Assembly (NCBI GenBank): GCA_012033255.1
Contig: JAAUSF010000029.1
Span: 1 to 47,986 of the forward strand
DNA length: 47,986 nucleotides
Direction of reading: 5' to 3'
Origin: Cyanobacteria bacterium RU_5_0
GTDB lineage: Bacteria > Cyanobacteriota > Cyanobacteriia > Elainellales > Elainellaceae
Shown in pieces: positions 15,576 to 26,100 of the stretch (position 1 is its first letter; each line of letters begins with the position of its first letter). The translations under genes and the position numbers were made by a program. The notes beneath the pieces were generated by a model that was not told the DNA's origin, ran no database searches, and worked only from the letters and a program-made list of their open reading frames with translations.

Positions 15576-17087
15576 ATGAAAGTTACCCAGGAAAAATTAC
15601 CGGCTAGTCAGATTGGTTTAGAAATTGAAATTTCCCCTGAGATGTCCACACGGGCGTATGAAAAAACTCTTGCAGAGTTCACTCGTAATGCCAACATTCC
15701 TGGGTTTCGCAAGGGCAAAGTCCCCCGTAAGGTGCTGATCCAGCGATTTGGTTCAAGCCGGATCAAAGCGGCGGCTGTGGAGGAACTCGTCCAAAACAGC
15801 CTGAAAAAAGCCTTAGAGCAAGAGAACATTGACGCGATCGGCAATTTTGAACTCCGCTCCTCGTTTGAGGAACTCATTAGTCAGTTTGAACCTGGCACAA
15901 CGTTCACCTTTTCAGCCGTGGTGGATATTCCACCCCAAGTCACACTAAGTCAGTATACGGGCTTGCAGGTGCAGGCGGAGGAGGTCAAATATGACCCCGA
16001 TCGAGTAGACAAGCTCTTAGAAGACTATCGTAAGCGGTCAGCAACGCTTGTTCCGGTTGAGGGGCGATCGGCTCAGTTTGAAGATGTGGTTACGGTCGAT
16101 TTCAAAGGTCGGTTCGCTCCAGAAGCAGGGGCTGACGATGAAGCCGCCGAAGAAATTCCGGGGGGCAGCGCCGAAGATTTCGAGATTGAACTCACCGAAG
16201 GGCGGTTCATTCCGGGCTTCATTGACGGTATTATTGGCATGAATCCGGGTGAAATGAAGGATGTCGCTGTCACGTTTCCAGACGATTATCCGCAACAAGA
16301 ATTGGCGGGTAAGTCTGCCATTTTCGCTATCACCCTCAAAGAACTGAAAGAGCGGGAATTTCCAGATCTTGATGATGATTTTGCTCAAGAGATTAGCCAG
16401 TTTGAAACGCTAGCAGAGTTGCGGGAATCATTGGAATCGCGCTTCCGGGAAGAAGCTGATGAAAAAACGAAGCAAAACAAACATGAGGCTCTGTTGAATG
16501 AACTGGTCAAGCATATTGAAGTAGAGCTACCGGAAACCCTGCTCAAACGCGAAATAGAGTATTCCATTGCTCAGACGGCTGTGCGACTAGAGCAACAGGG
16601 AATGGACATTAAAAAAGTGTTTACGGATGAAGTGGTGTCTGTCTTGCGCCAGCAGGCACGTCCAGAGGCGATCGCTCGTTTACAGCGAACCCTGGCACTT
16701 GGAGAGGTCGCTGAGCAGGAATCAATTCAGGTTGAACCAGAGGCACTCACTGCTAAAGTCGAAGAAATCGTGGAAAATTATCCCGACAATGATGTGGATA
16801 TCAATCGGCTGCGTGAAGTGGTTGGCGAAGATCTGCTGCGTGAAAAAATTCTCAGTTGGTTGGAGGAACATGGCGCTGTTGAGCTAGTCCCAGAGGGGAG
16901 CTTGAGCAAGGCTGAACCTGAATTATCACCCTCCCCTGATGGAGTGATAGGTGAAGAAAACATAGAAGACATTTTTGTTGGCGAATCGGTTGATGCAGCT
17001 TTTGAAACAGTCGAAACTACCGTTGAAGTGATCGCTGAACCTGTTGATGAAGTGGGTGAGGTGAATGAAGTGGATGAAGCGGAGTGA
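15576..17087 (+). CDS. tig: Trigger factor with acidic C-terminal tail
   Basis: A 503-residue ribosome-bound chaperone and prolyl isomerase. Residues 1-115 form the ribosome-binding domain with the signature GFRKGKVPRK (43-52). The FKBP-type isomerase domain follows (around 155-250, with VTVDFKGRF and FIPGFIDGIIGM), then the helical chaperone arms. The last ~60 residues, from about 443, are a low-complexity acidic tail (repeated E/V/D, such as VDEVGEVNEVDEAE) beyond the usual family end. I chose ATG 15576, which gives MKVTQEKLP, over TTG 15540. It heads the tig-clpP-clpX cluster. Confidence 0.96.
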   Translation: MKVTQEKLPASQIGLEIEISPEMSTRAYEKTLAEFTRNANIPGFRKGKVPRKVLIQRFGSSRIKAAAVEELVQNSLKKALEQENIDAIGNFELRSSFEELISQFEPGTTFTFSAVVDIPPQVTLSQYTGLQVQAEEVKYDPDRVDKLLEDYRKRSATLVPVEGRSAQFEDVVTVDFKGRFAPEAGADDEAAEEIPGGSAEDFEIELTEGRFIPGFIDGIIGMNPGEMKDVAVTFPDDYPQQELAGKSAIFAITLKELKEREFPDLDDDFAQEISQFETLAELRESLESRFREEADEKTKQNKHEALLNELVKHIEVELPETLLKREIEYSIAQTAVRLEQQGMDIKKVFTDEVVSVLRQQARPEAIARLQRTLALGEVAEQESIQVEPEALTAKVEEIVENYPDNDVDINRLREVVGEDLLREKILSWLEEHGAVELVPEGSLSKAEPELSPSPDGVIGEENIEDIFVGESVDAAFETVETTVEVIAEPVDEVGEVNEVDEAE

Positions 17088-17375
17088 CCCAAAGCCCACG
17101 ATGCGTTACTCAGTGGAGAAATAGGAGAACCAGAAGGAGAAGAAGGAAGTAGGGACGAAACAGTTGAGGCTCAGCGTGAGGAACCAGAATGCCCTTATCG
17201 AGTGACCTAGTTTCTATAACCTTTTCTCACTGTTGGTATTTCCTAATATTCCCACCAGTCCCAAGGTAGATAAGGCATAATGATCGCAGATGGCTGCAAA
17301 CGCTTGTAGAGAGCAATTGCTAATCTGAGACTTGTCCATCTGCCACCCCTTGTGTGTTTGAAGTATGCAGACGTT
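17088..17375 (+). other. In-frame acidic continuation after the tig stop, then leader of clpP
   Basis: After the TGA at 17085-17087 the same frame runs open for 40 more codons to TAG 17208-17210. It would encode a Glu/Gly-rich stretch (GEIGEPEGEEGSRDE and so on) in the same style as the tig tail. This looks like a former or optional extension of that tail. The remaining ~165 bases before clpP show no gene or clear terminator. Confidence 0.45.
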
Positions 17376-18116
17376 ATGTTAAATCCTCGATCGCCCCAAT
17401 CATCAATCTCCAGTGTTCGACCCTCTGACCTTTATTCGCTTGGTTTCAATTTGGCTCCCTCTGTCGATGAAACCGCTAATATGGTTCCGATGGTTGTGGA
17501 GCAGTCGGGTCGGGGCGAACGAGCCTTTGACATTTACTCTCGGCTGCTACGCGAACGCATTATTTTCCTTGGCACTGAAATTGATGATCTCATTGCCGAT
17601 TCGATCGTGGCTCAGCTTCTCTTTTTGGATGCTGAAGATCCCGAAAAAGATATCCAACTCTACATCAGTTCCTTTGGTGGTTCTTATAAAGCAGGATTGT
17701 TGGCAACTTACGCAGGTCTAGCAATCTATGACACGATGCAGCAGGTTCGTCCAGATATTGTTACGATTTGCTATGGCACGGCGGCTGGTATCTCGGCACT
17801 GTTGCTAGCAGGTGGCGCATCTGGTAAGCGGATGTCGCTGCCCAGTTCTCGTATCATGGTTGAGCAGCCGATCGGCGGTGCCCAAGGGCAAGCGGTGGAT
17901 ATCGAGATTCAGGCTAGAGAAATTCTGCATTTGAAACGCACTTTGAATGAATTGTTGGCTTATCATACAGAACAGCCATTTGAAAAAATTGCGGCAGACA
18001 CCGAGCGCGACTTTTATATGTCCGCAGAGGAAGCTAAGCATTACGGTTTGATTGATCAAGTGATTTCCCGGCACGATCTGCCCATGCCGGGAGAGTCCAT
18101 TACCGCAGTCAAGTGA
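17376..18116 (+). CDS. clpP: ClpP-family subunit lacking catalytic Ser and His (ClpR-like)
   Basis: A 246-residue protein of the Clp protease subunit family, in the position of clpP2 between tig and clpX. The fold is well kept ([70 protein letters not shown]). The active-site Ser of the AASMG motif is replaced by Gly138 (GTAAGISA), and the His of MIHQP by Glu163 (IMVEQP). Seven extra residues sit after the GGS loop ([16 protein letters not shown]). It is probably proteolytically inactive. The start is uncertain: ATG 17376 or GTG 17352. Confidence 0.85.
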   Translation: MLNPRSPQSSISSVRPSDLYSLGFNLAPSVDETANMVPMVVEQSGRGERAFDIYSRLLRERIIFLGTEIDDLIADSIVAQLLFLDAEDPEKDIQLYISSFGGSYKAGLLATYAGLAIYDTMQQVRPDIVTICYGTAAGISALLLAGGASGKRMSLPSSRIMVEQPIGGAQGQAVDIEIQAREILHLKRTLNELLAYHTEQPFEKIAADTERDFYMSAEEAKHYGLIDQVISRHDLPMPGESITAVK

Positions 18117-18125
18117 AGGACAACT

Positions 18126-19463
18126 ATGTCTAAATATGACTCCCATCTCAAGTGTTCATTCTGTGGTAAGTCGCAGGAGCAAGTTCGCAAACTCATTGCT
18201 GGACCTGGCGTTTACATCTGTGATGAATGTGTTGACCTCTGCAATGAAATCTTAGATGAAGAGTTGTTTGACTCTAGCTCATCAGTGCCTCAACCTTCCG
18301 CTCGGCGCGACCACCAACCCGAAAAACGTCAGGTTCGTACTCCTGGGTTCTCAATGAACCAAATCCCTAAGCCACGGGAAATTAAGAAGCATCTGGATGA
18401 ACATGTGATTGGGCAGGATGAGGCAAAGAAAATTCTCTCGGTTGCTGTTTATAATCACTATAAACGGCTCGCCTATGTTCAATCGAAAGGGGTAAGCAAA
18501 GGTGAGGACTCGATCGAACTGCAAAAATCCAATATTCTGCTAGTGGGTCCAACGGGCTGCGGTAAGACGCTGCTGGCGCAAACCCTGGCAGATATGCTGG
18601 ATGTGCCGTTTGCGGTCGCTGATGCTACTACTCTCACAGAAGCGGGATATGTCGGTGAGGATGTAGAGAATATTCTCTTGCGATTGCTGCAAGTGGCGGA
18701 TCTGGATGTGGAAGCAGCCCAGCGAGGCATCATCTACATTGATGAAATTGATAAAATTGCCCGTAAGAGCGAAAATCCTTCGATCACTCGTGATGTCTCT
18801 GGTGAAGGGGTGCAGCAAGCATTGCTGAAGATGCTGGAAGGGACGATCGCCAATGTGCCGCCGCAGGGTGGACGCAAGCATCCTTACCAAGACTGCATTC
18901 AGATTGACACCAGCAATATTCTGTTTATCTGCGGTGGAGCCTTCGTTGGCTTGGATAAAGCGGTTGAGCAGCGAATTGGCAAGAAAACGATGGGGTTTAT
19001 CCAGCCTGGAGAGAGCCAGCCCAAGGAGAAACGCGCTGCTGATGTGCTGCGGCATCTGGAGCCAGATGATCTGGTCAAGTTTGGCATGATTCCTGAGTTT
19101 ATTGGTCGGGTTCCGGTGATGGCAGTCGTCGATCCGCTAGATGAAGATGCATTGGCAGCCATTCTGACAGAGCCGCGTAATGCTTTGGTGAAACAATATC
19201 AAAAGCTCATGCGGATGGACAATGTGAATCTAGAGTTTAAGTCGGATGCAGTCCGGGCGATCGCTAAAGAAGCCTACCGTCGTAAGACTGGCGCGAGGGC
19301 GCTTCGCAGCATCGTAGAGGAATTGATGTTGGATGTCATGTATGAGTTGCCGTCTCGCAAGGATGTCACCCGTTGTGCGATCACTCGTGAAATGGTTGAG
19401 AAACGATCGACGGCTGAATTGTTGGTGCATCCATCTTCGCTTCCCAAACCTGAGTCCGCTTAG
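18126..19463 (+). CDS. clpX: ATP-dependent Clp protease ATP-binding subunit ClpX
   Basis: A 445-residue AAA+ unfoldase that feeds substrates to ClpP. It has the N-terminal C4 zinc-binding domain (Cys10, Cys13, Cys32, Cys35), Walker A GPTGCGKT (141-148), Walker [12 protein letters not shown], the GYVGED pore-1 loop, an IGF-type ClpP-binding loop in variant form (IGKKTMGF), and the sensor-2 GARALR. The gene starts 9 bp after clpP with AAGGA five bases before ATG, so the two are cotranscribed and probably interact. Confidence 0.97.
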   Translation: MSKYDSHLKCSFCGKSQEQVRKLIAGPGVYICDECVDLCNEILDEELFDSSSSVPQPSARRDHQPEKRQVRTPGFSMNQIPKPREIKKHLDEHVIGQDEAKKILSVAVYNHYKRLAYVQSKGVSKGEDSIELQKSNILLVGPTGCGKTLLAQTLADMLDVPFAVADATTLTEAGYVGEDVENILLRLLQVADLDVEAAQRGIIYIDEIDKIARKSENPSITRDVSGEGVQQALLKMLEGTIANVPPQGGRKHPYQDCIQIDTSNILFICGGAFVGLDKAVEQRIGKKTMGFIQPGESQPKEKRAADVLRHLEPDDLVKFGMIPEFIGRVPVMAVVDPLDEDALAAILTEPRNALVKQYQKLMRMDNVNLEFKSDAVRAIAKEAYRRKTGARALRSIVEELMLDVMYELPSRKDVTRCAITREMVEKRSTAELLVHPSSLPKPESA

Positions 19464-19509
19464 CTGTTGCACAAAAAACTGTTATAAACCATAACAAATC
19501 AATCCTGCG

Positions 19510-19570
19510 TTTTGAGGTATGAGTGATGAATAGTCGTGTTCATTTTCATTTATCACTCTAAGCCTTAAAA
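19510..19570. repeat. Imperfect inverted repeat downstream of clpX
   Basis: TTTTGAGG then GAGTGATGAAT (19510-19531) pairs with ATTTATCACTC then CCTTAAAA (19548-19570). It could form a hairpin between clpX and the next gene, but no T-run follows on either side, so I do not call it a terminator. Confidence 0.45.
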
Positions 19571-19587
19571 CTCAAAGCTGATTAACA

Positions 19588-20454
19588 ATGCCATATATTC
19601 AGATTCGTGGTGTTGATCACTATTATGATTGGATTGGCACGTCGCCACAGGTTCCGTCTGGCAAGCCAGTTCTGATCTTTCTGCATGGTTGGGCAGGTTC
19701 AACTCGCTATTGGGCGAATACGGCTCAGGCACTTGCTGACCAATTTGACTGTTTGCTGTATGATTTGCGTGGCTTTGGACGATCGTGCCTTCCTCGTCCT
19801 CTGGTTCCGGAAGTGATGGATCTGGGCTACGAGTTAGACAGCTACGCCGATGATCTAGCCATCTTGTTAGACCAATTGGGAATTCAGCGAGTCTGTCTCA
19901 ATGCTCATTCCACCGGAACCTCGATCGCGGTTCTATTCCTCAATCGCTATGCCGATCGTGTGGATCGAGCCGTCCTGACGTGCGGCGGTGTATTTGATTA
20001 CGATGAAAAAGCCTTTAAAGCCTTTCATCAGTTTAGTGGCTATGTGGTTGGGTTCCGTCCGGCATGGTTATCCCGAATTCCAGGAGTCGATCGGATGTTT
20101 ATGGCGCGATTTCTGCGTCGCCCGATTCCTAAGACGGCTAGACAGGCATTTTTAGAAGATTTTCTGATAGCAGATTATGAGGCAGCATTAGGGACTGCCT
20201 ATGCGGCCGTCAGCCAACGAGCCGCCGAAGAGATGCCGATCGAGTTTGCCCACCTGACTGTGCCGACGCTGCTGATTTCTGGAGAGTATGACCAGATTAT
20301 TCCGGTCGAATTGGGACGCAAGGCAGCCGCATTAAACGATCGAATTGAACATGTGATTATGTCTGATACAGGGCACTTTCCAATGCTGGAAGATGCAGAC
20401 ACTTATTTGCAAATTGTGAAGTCATTTTTACAGGTGCGGCAGGTTGTGAGTTAA
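19588..20454 (+). CDS. Alpha/beta-fold hydrolase
   Basis: A 288-residue soluble alpha/beta hydrolase. It has the oxyanion strand LIFLHGWAGS, then LYDLRGFGRS, a nucleophile elbow AHSTGTS with Ser near residue 108, the acid position in SGEYDQIIP, and the catalytic His in DTGHFPMLED near residue 271. All triad members are present. The substrate cannot be told; relatives include esterases, haloperoxidase-like and lactonase-like enzymes. It stands 124 bp after clpX. Confidence 0.85.
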   Translation: MPYIQIRGVDHYYDWIGTSPQVPSGKPVLIFLHGWAGSTRYWANTAQALADQFDCLLYDLRGFGRSCLPRPLVPEVMDLGYELDSYADDLAILLDQLGIQRVCLNAHSTGTSIAVLFLNRYADRVDRAVLTCGGVFDYDEKAFKAFHQFSGYVVGFRPAWLSRIPGVDRMFMARFLRRPIPKTARQAFLEDFLIADYEAALGTAYAAVSQRAAEEMPIEFAHLTVPTLLISGEYDQIIPVELGRKAAALNDRIEHVIMSDTGHFPMLEDADTYLQIVKSFLQVRQVVS

Positions 20455-20809
20455 GGAAATTAATAAATCGCATGAATGCTAAAACGCCCCCTAAATCCCC
20501 CAATTCTGGGGAACTTTGAGGCTGAGCTTCCTCAAGACTTTGGAGGGCAAAAATTAATTCCTAAATGTGCATTAAATGATTCACCGGATATGCCTCGTCT
20601 ACAGTGGATGAGTGGATGAGTGGATGAGTGGATGAGTGGATGAGTGGATGGGTAGACATAATTTCTTTCATCACCCCATGCACTCTAGGCACTCCATTAA
20701 TGAAGTTTCTATTCAAACAGGACTGAGACACGATCGATACAATCCTCAGCACTGATAATAGTATTTACCCAGTTCGTCACTATATTTACTGATAGGTGTT
20801 TTTGTTATG
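20455..20809. other. Intergenic repeats before the RTX cluster
   Basis: The 5' part (20480-20550) has GCCCCCTAAATCCCCCAATTCTGGGG-type sequence typical of cyanobacterial dispersed repeats. The 8-bp minisatellite lies at 20604-20651. The last 100 bases before the first RTX gene are AT-rich and could hold its promoter, but I cannot point to clear boxes. Confidence 0.5.
20604..20651. repeat. Six-copy GTGGATGA minisatellite
   Basis: Five perfect copies of the 8-bp unit GTGGATGA and a sixth ending in G. It is unrelated to CRISPR, because the copies are contiguous without spacers. Confidence 0.9.
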
Positions 20810-23137
20810 ATGCGCGATCGTATTGGAAATTCCATCCGACGAGCGTTTAATCTCGGTAAACCCATCCCAGAATCTGTAACGCGGAAAGAATCTGTTGGCT
20901 CATCCGATTGGGATGATGTCTATCGCTTCAGCATGAACGATCGCTATGGCATGACGATGCTGTTGTCTGGCGTAGCCAAAAATGCCTCCGTCGGGTTGCA
21001 GATCTTTCGCCTCGATAAGGGCATTCCCAAGGCGATCGGTCATAAAGCCTTCAGAGACCTAAAACCGAAAGACATTCGCAAGTATTTAACCCCGATCGCT
21101 TCTATCAATGCGGGTAGAACGAGCCAATTCTGGTCGCAAGAATTAGGTGTGGGAGATTACATCGTTCGTGTTTTTCGTCGCAAGCAGAATAGCCGCTATA
21201 AGCTGAGCTTGCAATCCAAGGTGATTAATAGAACCATTCCACCGGGAGGAGATAACCTGACTCCGCCTGTTGGAAACAACCCGAATCAACCTGCTGGAAA
21301 CAACCCGAATCAACCTGCTGGAAACAACCCAAATAATCCGACCCAAAACCCAAATAACCCGATCGTCATTCGTAGCAAGTTTCAATTTAGCGGCAATCCT
21401 AACGGTCCCATCCACAAGTTTGAAATTGATTTTTCTAAATATCAAGATAGCGATTCGGTTGAAGATAAAGGGCGTTTTGTGGGGGCGATCGTCTCTGCTA
21501 GCATTGACAATAGCGGTGGGAGTGGGCTAGATGTCACCCCGTTTCAGTCTGGTGATCTCGTTTCATTTAAGAGAAATACTGGCGAGACGGTCTATGAAGC
21601 CAAACTTTTAACCGCCACTGGTGACTCTGCTTTTTATCTCAGACTCATCGTTCGGGCAGATTTCAATGCTGATCCGGATTCTTTAGATGCTCTGAATGCC
21701 GCAATGGTGAGCGGAGCGGTTAGAGTCCTGTACAAAACAGACGTAGATGGGCTGAATCCGGCAGACAGCGAGTTTTATGGCTCTCCAGAGGATGATTCTG
21801 GTGCGGTTCGATCGGTTGAGGTGACGTATCCCTTATCCGCAGGTGAGCAAAACTTCACAGTCGGAGGAAATACAAGTATTGGTGGAACTGAACTAACTAA
21901 TATTTCCTCGATTCGAGTGATTGGCAATGATCTAGATAATACGATCGTTGGCAGCACTATTCGAGATTGGTTGGAAGGCTTCGGTGGAAATGACAACTTG
22001 CAAGGAAATGCAGGCAATGACACCTTAGATGGTGGTGCGGGTAATGATACTTTAATTGGTGGAGCAGGCGACGATTCTTACTATGTCGATCGTCCTGGTG
22101 ATGTCATCATTGAATCGGCATCTGATCCGGGCATTGATTCTGTTAATACTATTATTTCCTGGAGCTTAGGAGCAGGCCTAGAAAATCTTGATCTCGGTCA
22201 ATTTAATGCCAACTCTACGGCACTATTTGGGGTTGGCAACGAACTGAATAATCGCATTTCTGGTAATGCTCTTAATAATGTCCTGGAGGGTCAAGCCGGA
22301 AATGATTTTCTAGAGGGCAATGCAGGCAATGATCAACTCTATGGCGGAGAGGGTAATGACACGCTAGAAGATGGGTATGGATTGAATACGATCGACGGTG
22401 GTGCTGGAATTGATACCGCAGATTATTCCGATACTTACACTAAGATTTTTGCCAATCTCAGTACAGGAATTGTCAGTTTTCCAAATGATTCAACTCGAAC
22501 TGACACGCTGATTAGCATTGAAAATGTCATTGGCGGCAATGGAGATGATGTCATTGTTGGCAACAGTGCAAATAATGTCCTCAGTGGCGGAGAGGGTGAG
22601 GACACGCTTAATGGGGGTGCTGGCACTGACACTGTATCCTATGCTTACTACAATTCCTATGGCAGCCTGGCTATTAATCTCAGTACAGGAATTACCACTA
22701 TCTCGGAAATCTTTCCCGAAACAGATACCTTGATTGGCATGGAGAATGTGATTGGCAGCCGAGGGAACGATGTCATTATTGGCAACAGTGGCAGCAATTC
22801 TCTGAATGGCTATGGGGTTTCCGTTAATGATGGCAGTCAGATTGATACACTGACGGGTGGAGGCGGAACCGATTACTTCGTTGTGGGTGGTGCTTGGGGT
22901 GTTTCTTATGTCGAGTCGGGGGATGGGTACGCAATTATTCAGGACTGGGATTACACGCGGGACTTCATTGAAACTTCAGGAAATTCGAGTCAGTACAGTC
23001 TGGAATTTAAGAATGTGATTGGTAGTTCTGCATTGGATACCGAAATCTATTACTCCAACGGCAGCACGTTCGATCGCATCGCCATTATTCAGGACACTAC
23101 CAACGTCAGCATCTCCCACAATTTCCGGTTTGTTTAA
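20810..23137 (+). CDS. RTX calcium-binding protein 1 (PPC-like N-terminus)
   Basis: A 775-residue protein. Residues 1-130 resemble a bacterial pre-peptidase C-terminal (PPC)-like beta domain (DDVYRFSMNDRYGMTMLLSG ... GDYIVRVF). A Pro/Asn linker follows, made of two perfect 24-bp repeats (GNNPNQPA). Residues 190-345 are a domain shared with the next two genes, then RTX repeats GGxGxDxLx (about 365-650), then a shared C-terminal domain. It has no signal peptide, so type I secretion through a C-terminal signal is likely (inference). I choose the second ATG (20810) because it matches the MRDR start of the paralogs. Confidence 0.88.
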   Translation: MRDRIGNSIRRAFNLGKPIPESVTRKESVGSSDWDDVYRFSMNDRYGMTMLLSGVAKNASVGLQIFRLDKGIPKAIGHKAFRDLKPKDIRKYLTPIASINAGRTSQFWSQELGVGDYIVRVFRRKQNSRYKLSLQSKVINRTIPPGGDNLTPPVGNNPNQPAGNNPNQPAGNNPNNPTQNPNNPIVIRSKFQFSGNPNGPIHKFEIDFSKYQDSDSVEDKGRFVGAIVSASIDNSGGSGLDVTPFQSGDLVSFKRNTGETVYEAKLLTATGDSAFYLRLIVRADFNADPDSLDALNAAMVSGAVRVLYKTDVDGLNPADSEFYGSPEDDSGAVRSVEVTYPLSAGEQNFTVGGNTSIGGTELTNISSIRVIGNDLDNTIVGSTIRDWLEGFGGNDNLQGNAGNDTLDGGAGNDTLIGGAGDDSYYVDRPGDVIIESASDPGIDSVNTIISWSLGAGLENLDLGQFNANSTALFGVGNELNNRISGNALNNVLEGQAGNDFLEGNAGNDQLYGGEGNDTLEDGYGLNTIDGGAGIDTADYSDTYTKIFANLSTGIVSFPNDSTRTDTLISIENVIGGNGDDVIVGNSANNVLSGGEGEDTLNGGAGTDTVSYAYYNSYGSLAINLSTGITTISEIFPETDTLIGMENVIGSRGNDVIIGNSGSNSLNGYGVSVNDGSQIDTLTGGGGTDYFVVGGAWGVSYVESGDGYAIIQDWDYTRDFIETSGNSSQYSLEFKNVIGSSALDTEIYYSNGSTFDRIAIIQDTTNVSISHNFRFV
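21272..21335. repeat. 24-bp coding tandem repeat (GNNPNQPA linker)
   Basis: Two perfect 24-bp units (21272-21295, 21296-21319) and a partial third encode the linker of RTX protein 1. They keep the frame and could vary in number between strains. Confidence 0.85.
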
Positions 23138-23162
23138 CTCAGCCCCCACTCAACCGTTCCCA

Positions 23163-23168
23163 GGAGGT
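23163..23168 (+). promoter_or_regulatory. Strong ribosome-binding site shared by RTX genes 2 and 3
   Basis: GGAGGT lies 7 bases before ATG 23176. The leader GGAGGTCACGATTATGCGCG is identical at 26493-26512 before RTX gene 3, while RTX gene 1 has a different leader. The shared leader confirms the MRDR starts and points to duplication. Confidence 0.85.
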
Positions 23169-23175
23169 CACGATT

Positions 23176-26100
23176 ATGCGCGATCGCGTTGGTAACTCCA
23201 TTCAGCGAGCGTTTAATCTCGGTAAACCCATTCCAGAGTACACCACGCGCAAAGAGTATGTCGGTCAATCCGATCGCGAGGATGTCTATCGTTTCAGCAT
23301 GAACGATCGCTATGGCATGACGATGTTGCTGTCTGGTGTGGCGAAAAATGCCAATGTTGGCTTGCGATTATTTCGCATGGACAAAAATATTCCCAATGCC
23401 CTTCGTCGCAAAGCATTCAGTCAACTGAAACCAAACGAGATCCGCAAATATTTAACCCCGATCGCGTCTATTAATGCTGGTCGAACCAGCAAACCCTGGT
23501 CACAAGAATTGAATGCGGGTGAGTATATTGTTCAAGTCTTTAACCGTAAGAAAGGCAGCCGCTATTCCCTGAGCTTGCGATCGCAACGCCAATTCGATCC
23601 GCCGTCGCCAGGAACCCCTGAACCACCACCCGCCATTCCGATCATTCAGTTCTCCCAAGCCATCTATCGAGCGGATGAAGGCACCGGCACCGCCACCGTC
23701 ACCCTGACCCGGACTGCCACCGACCTTGCCTCTTCCGTGCAGGTCAACATTACGGGTGGGACGGCGCAAGCGGGAGCCGATTATAACACCACCAATTTCC
23801 CGTTCACGGTTGAGTTCGCGGCTGGCGAACTCCGCAAAACCGTCTCCATTCCCATCAGCCAGGATACGTCAGTCGAAAGTACAGAATCGATCGCCTTCTC
23901 GCTGACCGACTCCACCAATGCCACGATCGGCTCCATCAACGCGACCACCCTGGAAATCCGGGATGATGATTCAAACCCAGTGCCGCTGCCCAGCATCCAG
24001 TTCTCGCAAGCCACTTACCAGAGCAATGAAGGCGCGGGAACGGCAACTATCACCCTGACCCGGACTGCCAGCACCCTCGCCTCTTCGGTGCAGGTCAACA
24101 TTACGGAGAGTGGGACGGCGCAAGCCGGAGCCGATTACACTGGCAGCGCCTTTCCGGTGACGGTGAACTTTACCGCAGGCGAGACCAGCAAAACCCTCTC
24201 GATTCCGATCGTCCAGGATACGATCGCCGAAGGGACAGAATCGATCGCCTTTTCCCTTTCCAATCTCTCTAATGCCCGGATTGGGACGACCAACACCACG
24301 ACGCTGCGACTTGAGGATGACGACTCCAATCCGGTGCCGCTGCCCAGCATTCAGTTCTTGCAAGCCAATTATCAGGCGAATGAAGGCACTGGTTCCGCCT
24401 CAATTACCCTGACTCGCACCGCCAGCCCACTCGCCTCTTCCGTGCAGGTGAGCATTACGGGCGGGACGGCGCAAGCCGGAGCCGATTACAACCCCACCAA
24501 TTTTCCCTTCACGGTGAACTTTGCGGCAGGCGAGGTGAGCAAAACCATCTCGATTCCGATCAACCAAGATACGGCCGTGGAAAGTGGGGAAACGATCGCC
24601 TTCTCGCTGGTCAATCTCTTGAATGCGACGGCCGGTGCCACCAACACCACGACCCTGGAAATCATCGATGACGATGCCAACCCAGTGCCATTGCCCAGCA
24701 TCCAGTTCTCGCAAGCCACTTACCAGACGAATGAAGGCGCGGGCACGGTGAATATTACCCTGACTCGGACGGCTAGCCCCTTGGCTTCTTCGGCGCAGGT
24801 GAGCATTACGGGCGGGACGGCGCAAGCGGGCAGTGACTATACCAATAGCAGCTTCCCGGTGACAGTGAACTTTGCGGCTGGCGAGGTGAGCAAAACCGTC
24901 TCGATTCCGATCAACCAAGATACGGCTGTGGAAGGGACAGAAACGATCGGCTTCTCTCTCTCCAATTCGGTCAATGCCACGATCGGCACCACCAGAACGA
25001 CAACGCTGCAAATTGCAGATGATGATACTAACCCAGTGCCGCTGCCCAGCATTCAGTTCTCGCAAGCCACCTATCAGGCGAACGAAGGATCGGGCACGGT
25101 GAATATCACCCTGACTCGGACGGCTAGCACCCTGGCTTCTTCGGTGCAAGTGAGTCTGGCTGGCGGCACGGCGCAAGCAGGCACGGACTATAACGGCAAC
25201 AATTTTCCGGTGACGGTGAACTTTGCCGCTGGCGAAACCAGCAAAATTGTCTCAATTCCGATCAACCAGGATTCGACAGTCGAAGGTGCAGAAACGATCG
25301 GCTTTTCTCTCTCCAATTCGGCCAATGCCACGATCGGCGCAACCAACGCCACCACCCTGCGAATTGAGGATGATGATACGGAGCCGATCGAGCCTAACAA
25401 ATTTGGCTTCAGTGGAAATCCTAACGGTCCTACGTATCGCTTTGAAATTGATTTTTCTAAGTTTCAGGATAGCGATCCGACTGAAAACAGAGGGCGTTTT
25501 GTCGGGGCTGTGTCTTCAGGGAGCATATCCAATTTTAATGGATCTGGATCTGAAGATCTGATTTACCAACCTGGCAATCTCGTTTCGTTTAAAAGAAACA
25601 CAGGTGAAACGGTTTATGAAGCAGAACTCTCAACCGGAACTGTTTCCGATGAGGTATTTTATCTAAGATTTGTTGTTCCTGCTAGCTCTAATGCTGATCC
25701 TGATTCTTTAGCTAATCTTGAATCGGCAATGGTCAATGGGGCTGTCAAAGTTCTTTATCAAGCCCGCGAAGAAGCTGGCTTAAACTTAGCAGACAATGAA
25801 TTCTTTGGCTCTCCAGCCCACAATCCTAATGCTGTTCACTCAGTAGATTTGACTTACACTTTACCAGCAGGTCAACAAAATTTCACAGTGGAAGGAAATG
25901 CTTCTGGTGGGACAGGAACAACTAATGTTTCCCAGATTTACGTAATAGGAAATGCACTAAATAATACAATCATTGGTAGTAATGTTACTACCAGTTCTGG
26001 CAACACTATTAGGAACAATTTAGAAGGCTTGGGTGGAAATGATAACTTGCAAGGCAGAAATGGTTTTGACGAATTAGACGGTGGTGCAGGCAATGACACG

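Noticed and set aside
17100-17210. Possible glnA-type glutamine riboswitch (GGAAGTAGGGACG-like bases)
   Set aside because: Only a few purine-rich bases match. The required paired stems are absent, and the stretch reads as an in-frame acidic continuation of tig.
20604-20651. CRISPR-like short repeat array
   Set aside because: The copies are contiguous 8-bp units with no spacers, so it is a simple minisatellite.
24400-25176. 258-codon minus-strand open frame with internal repeats
   Set aside because: It is the mirror of the Calx-beta coding repeats, so its repetition comes from the opposite strand and not from its own function.
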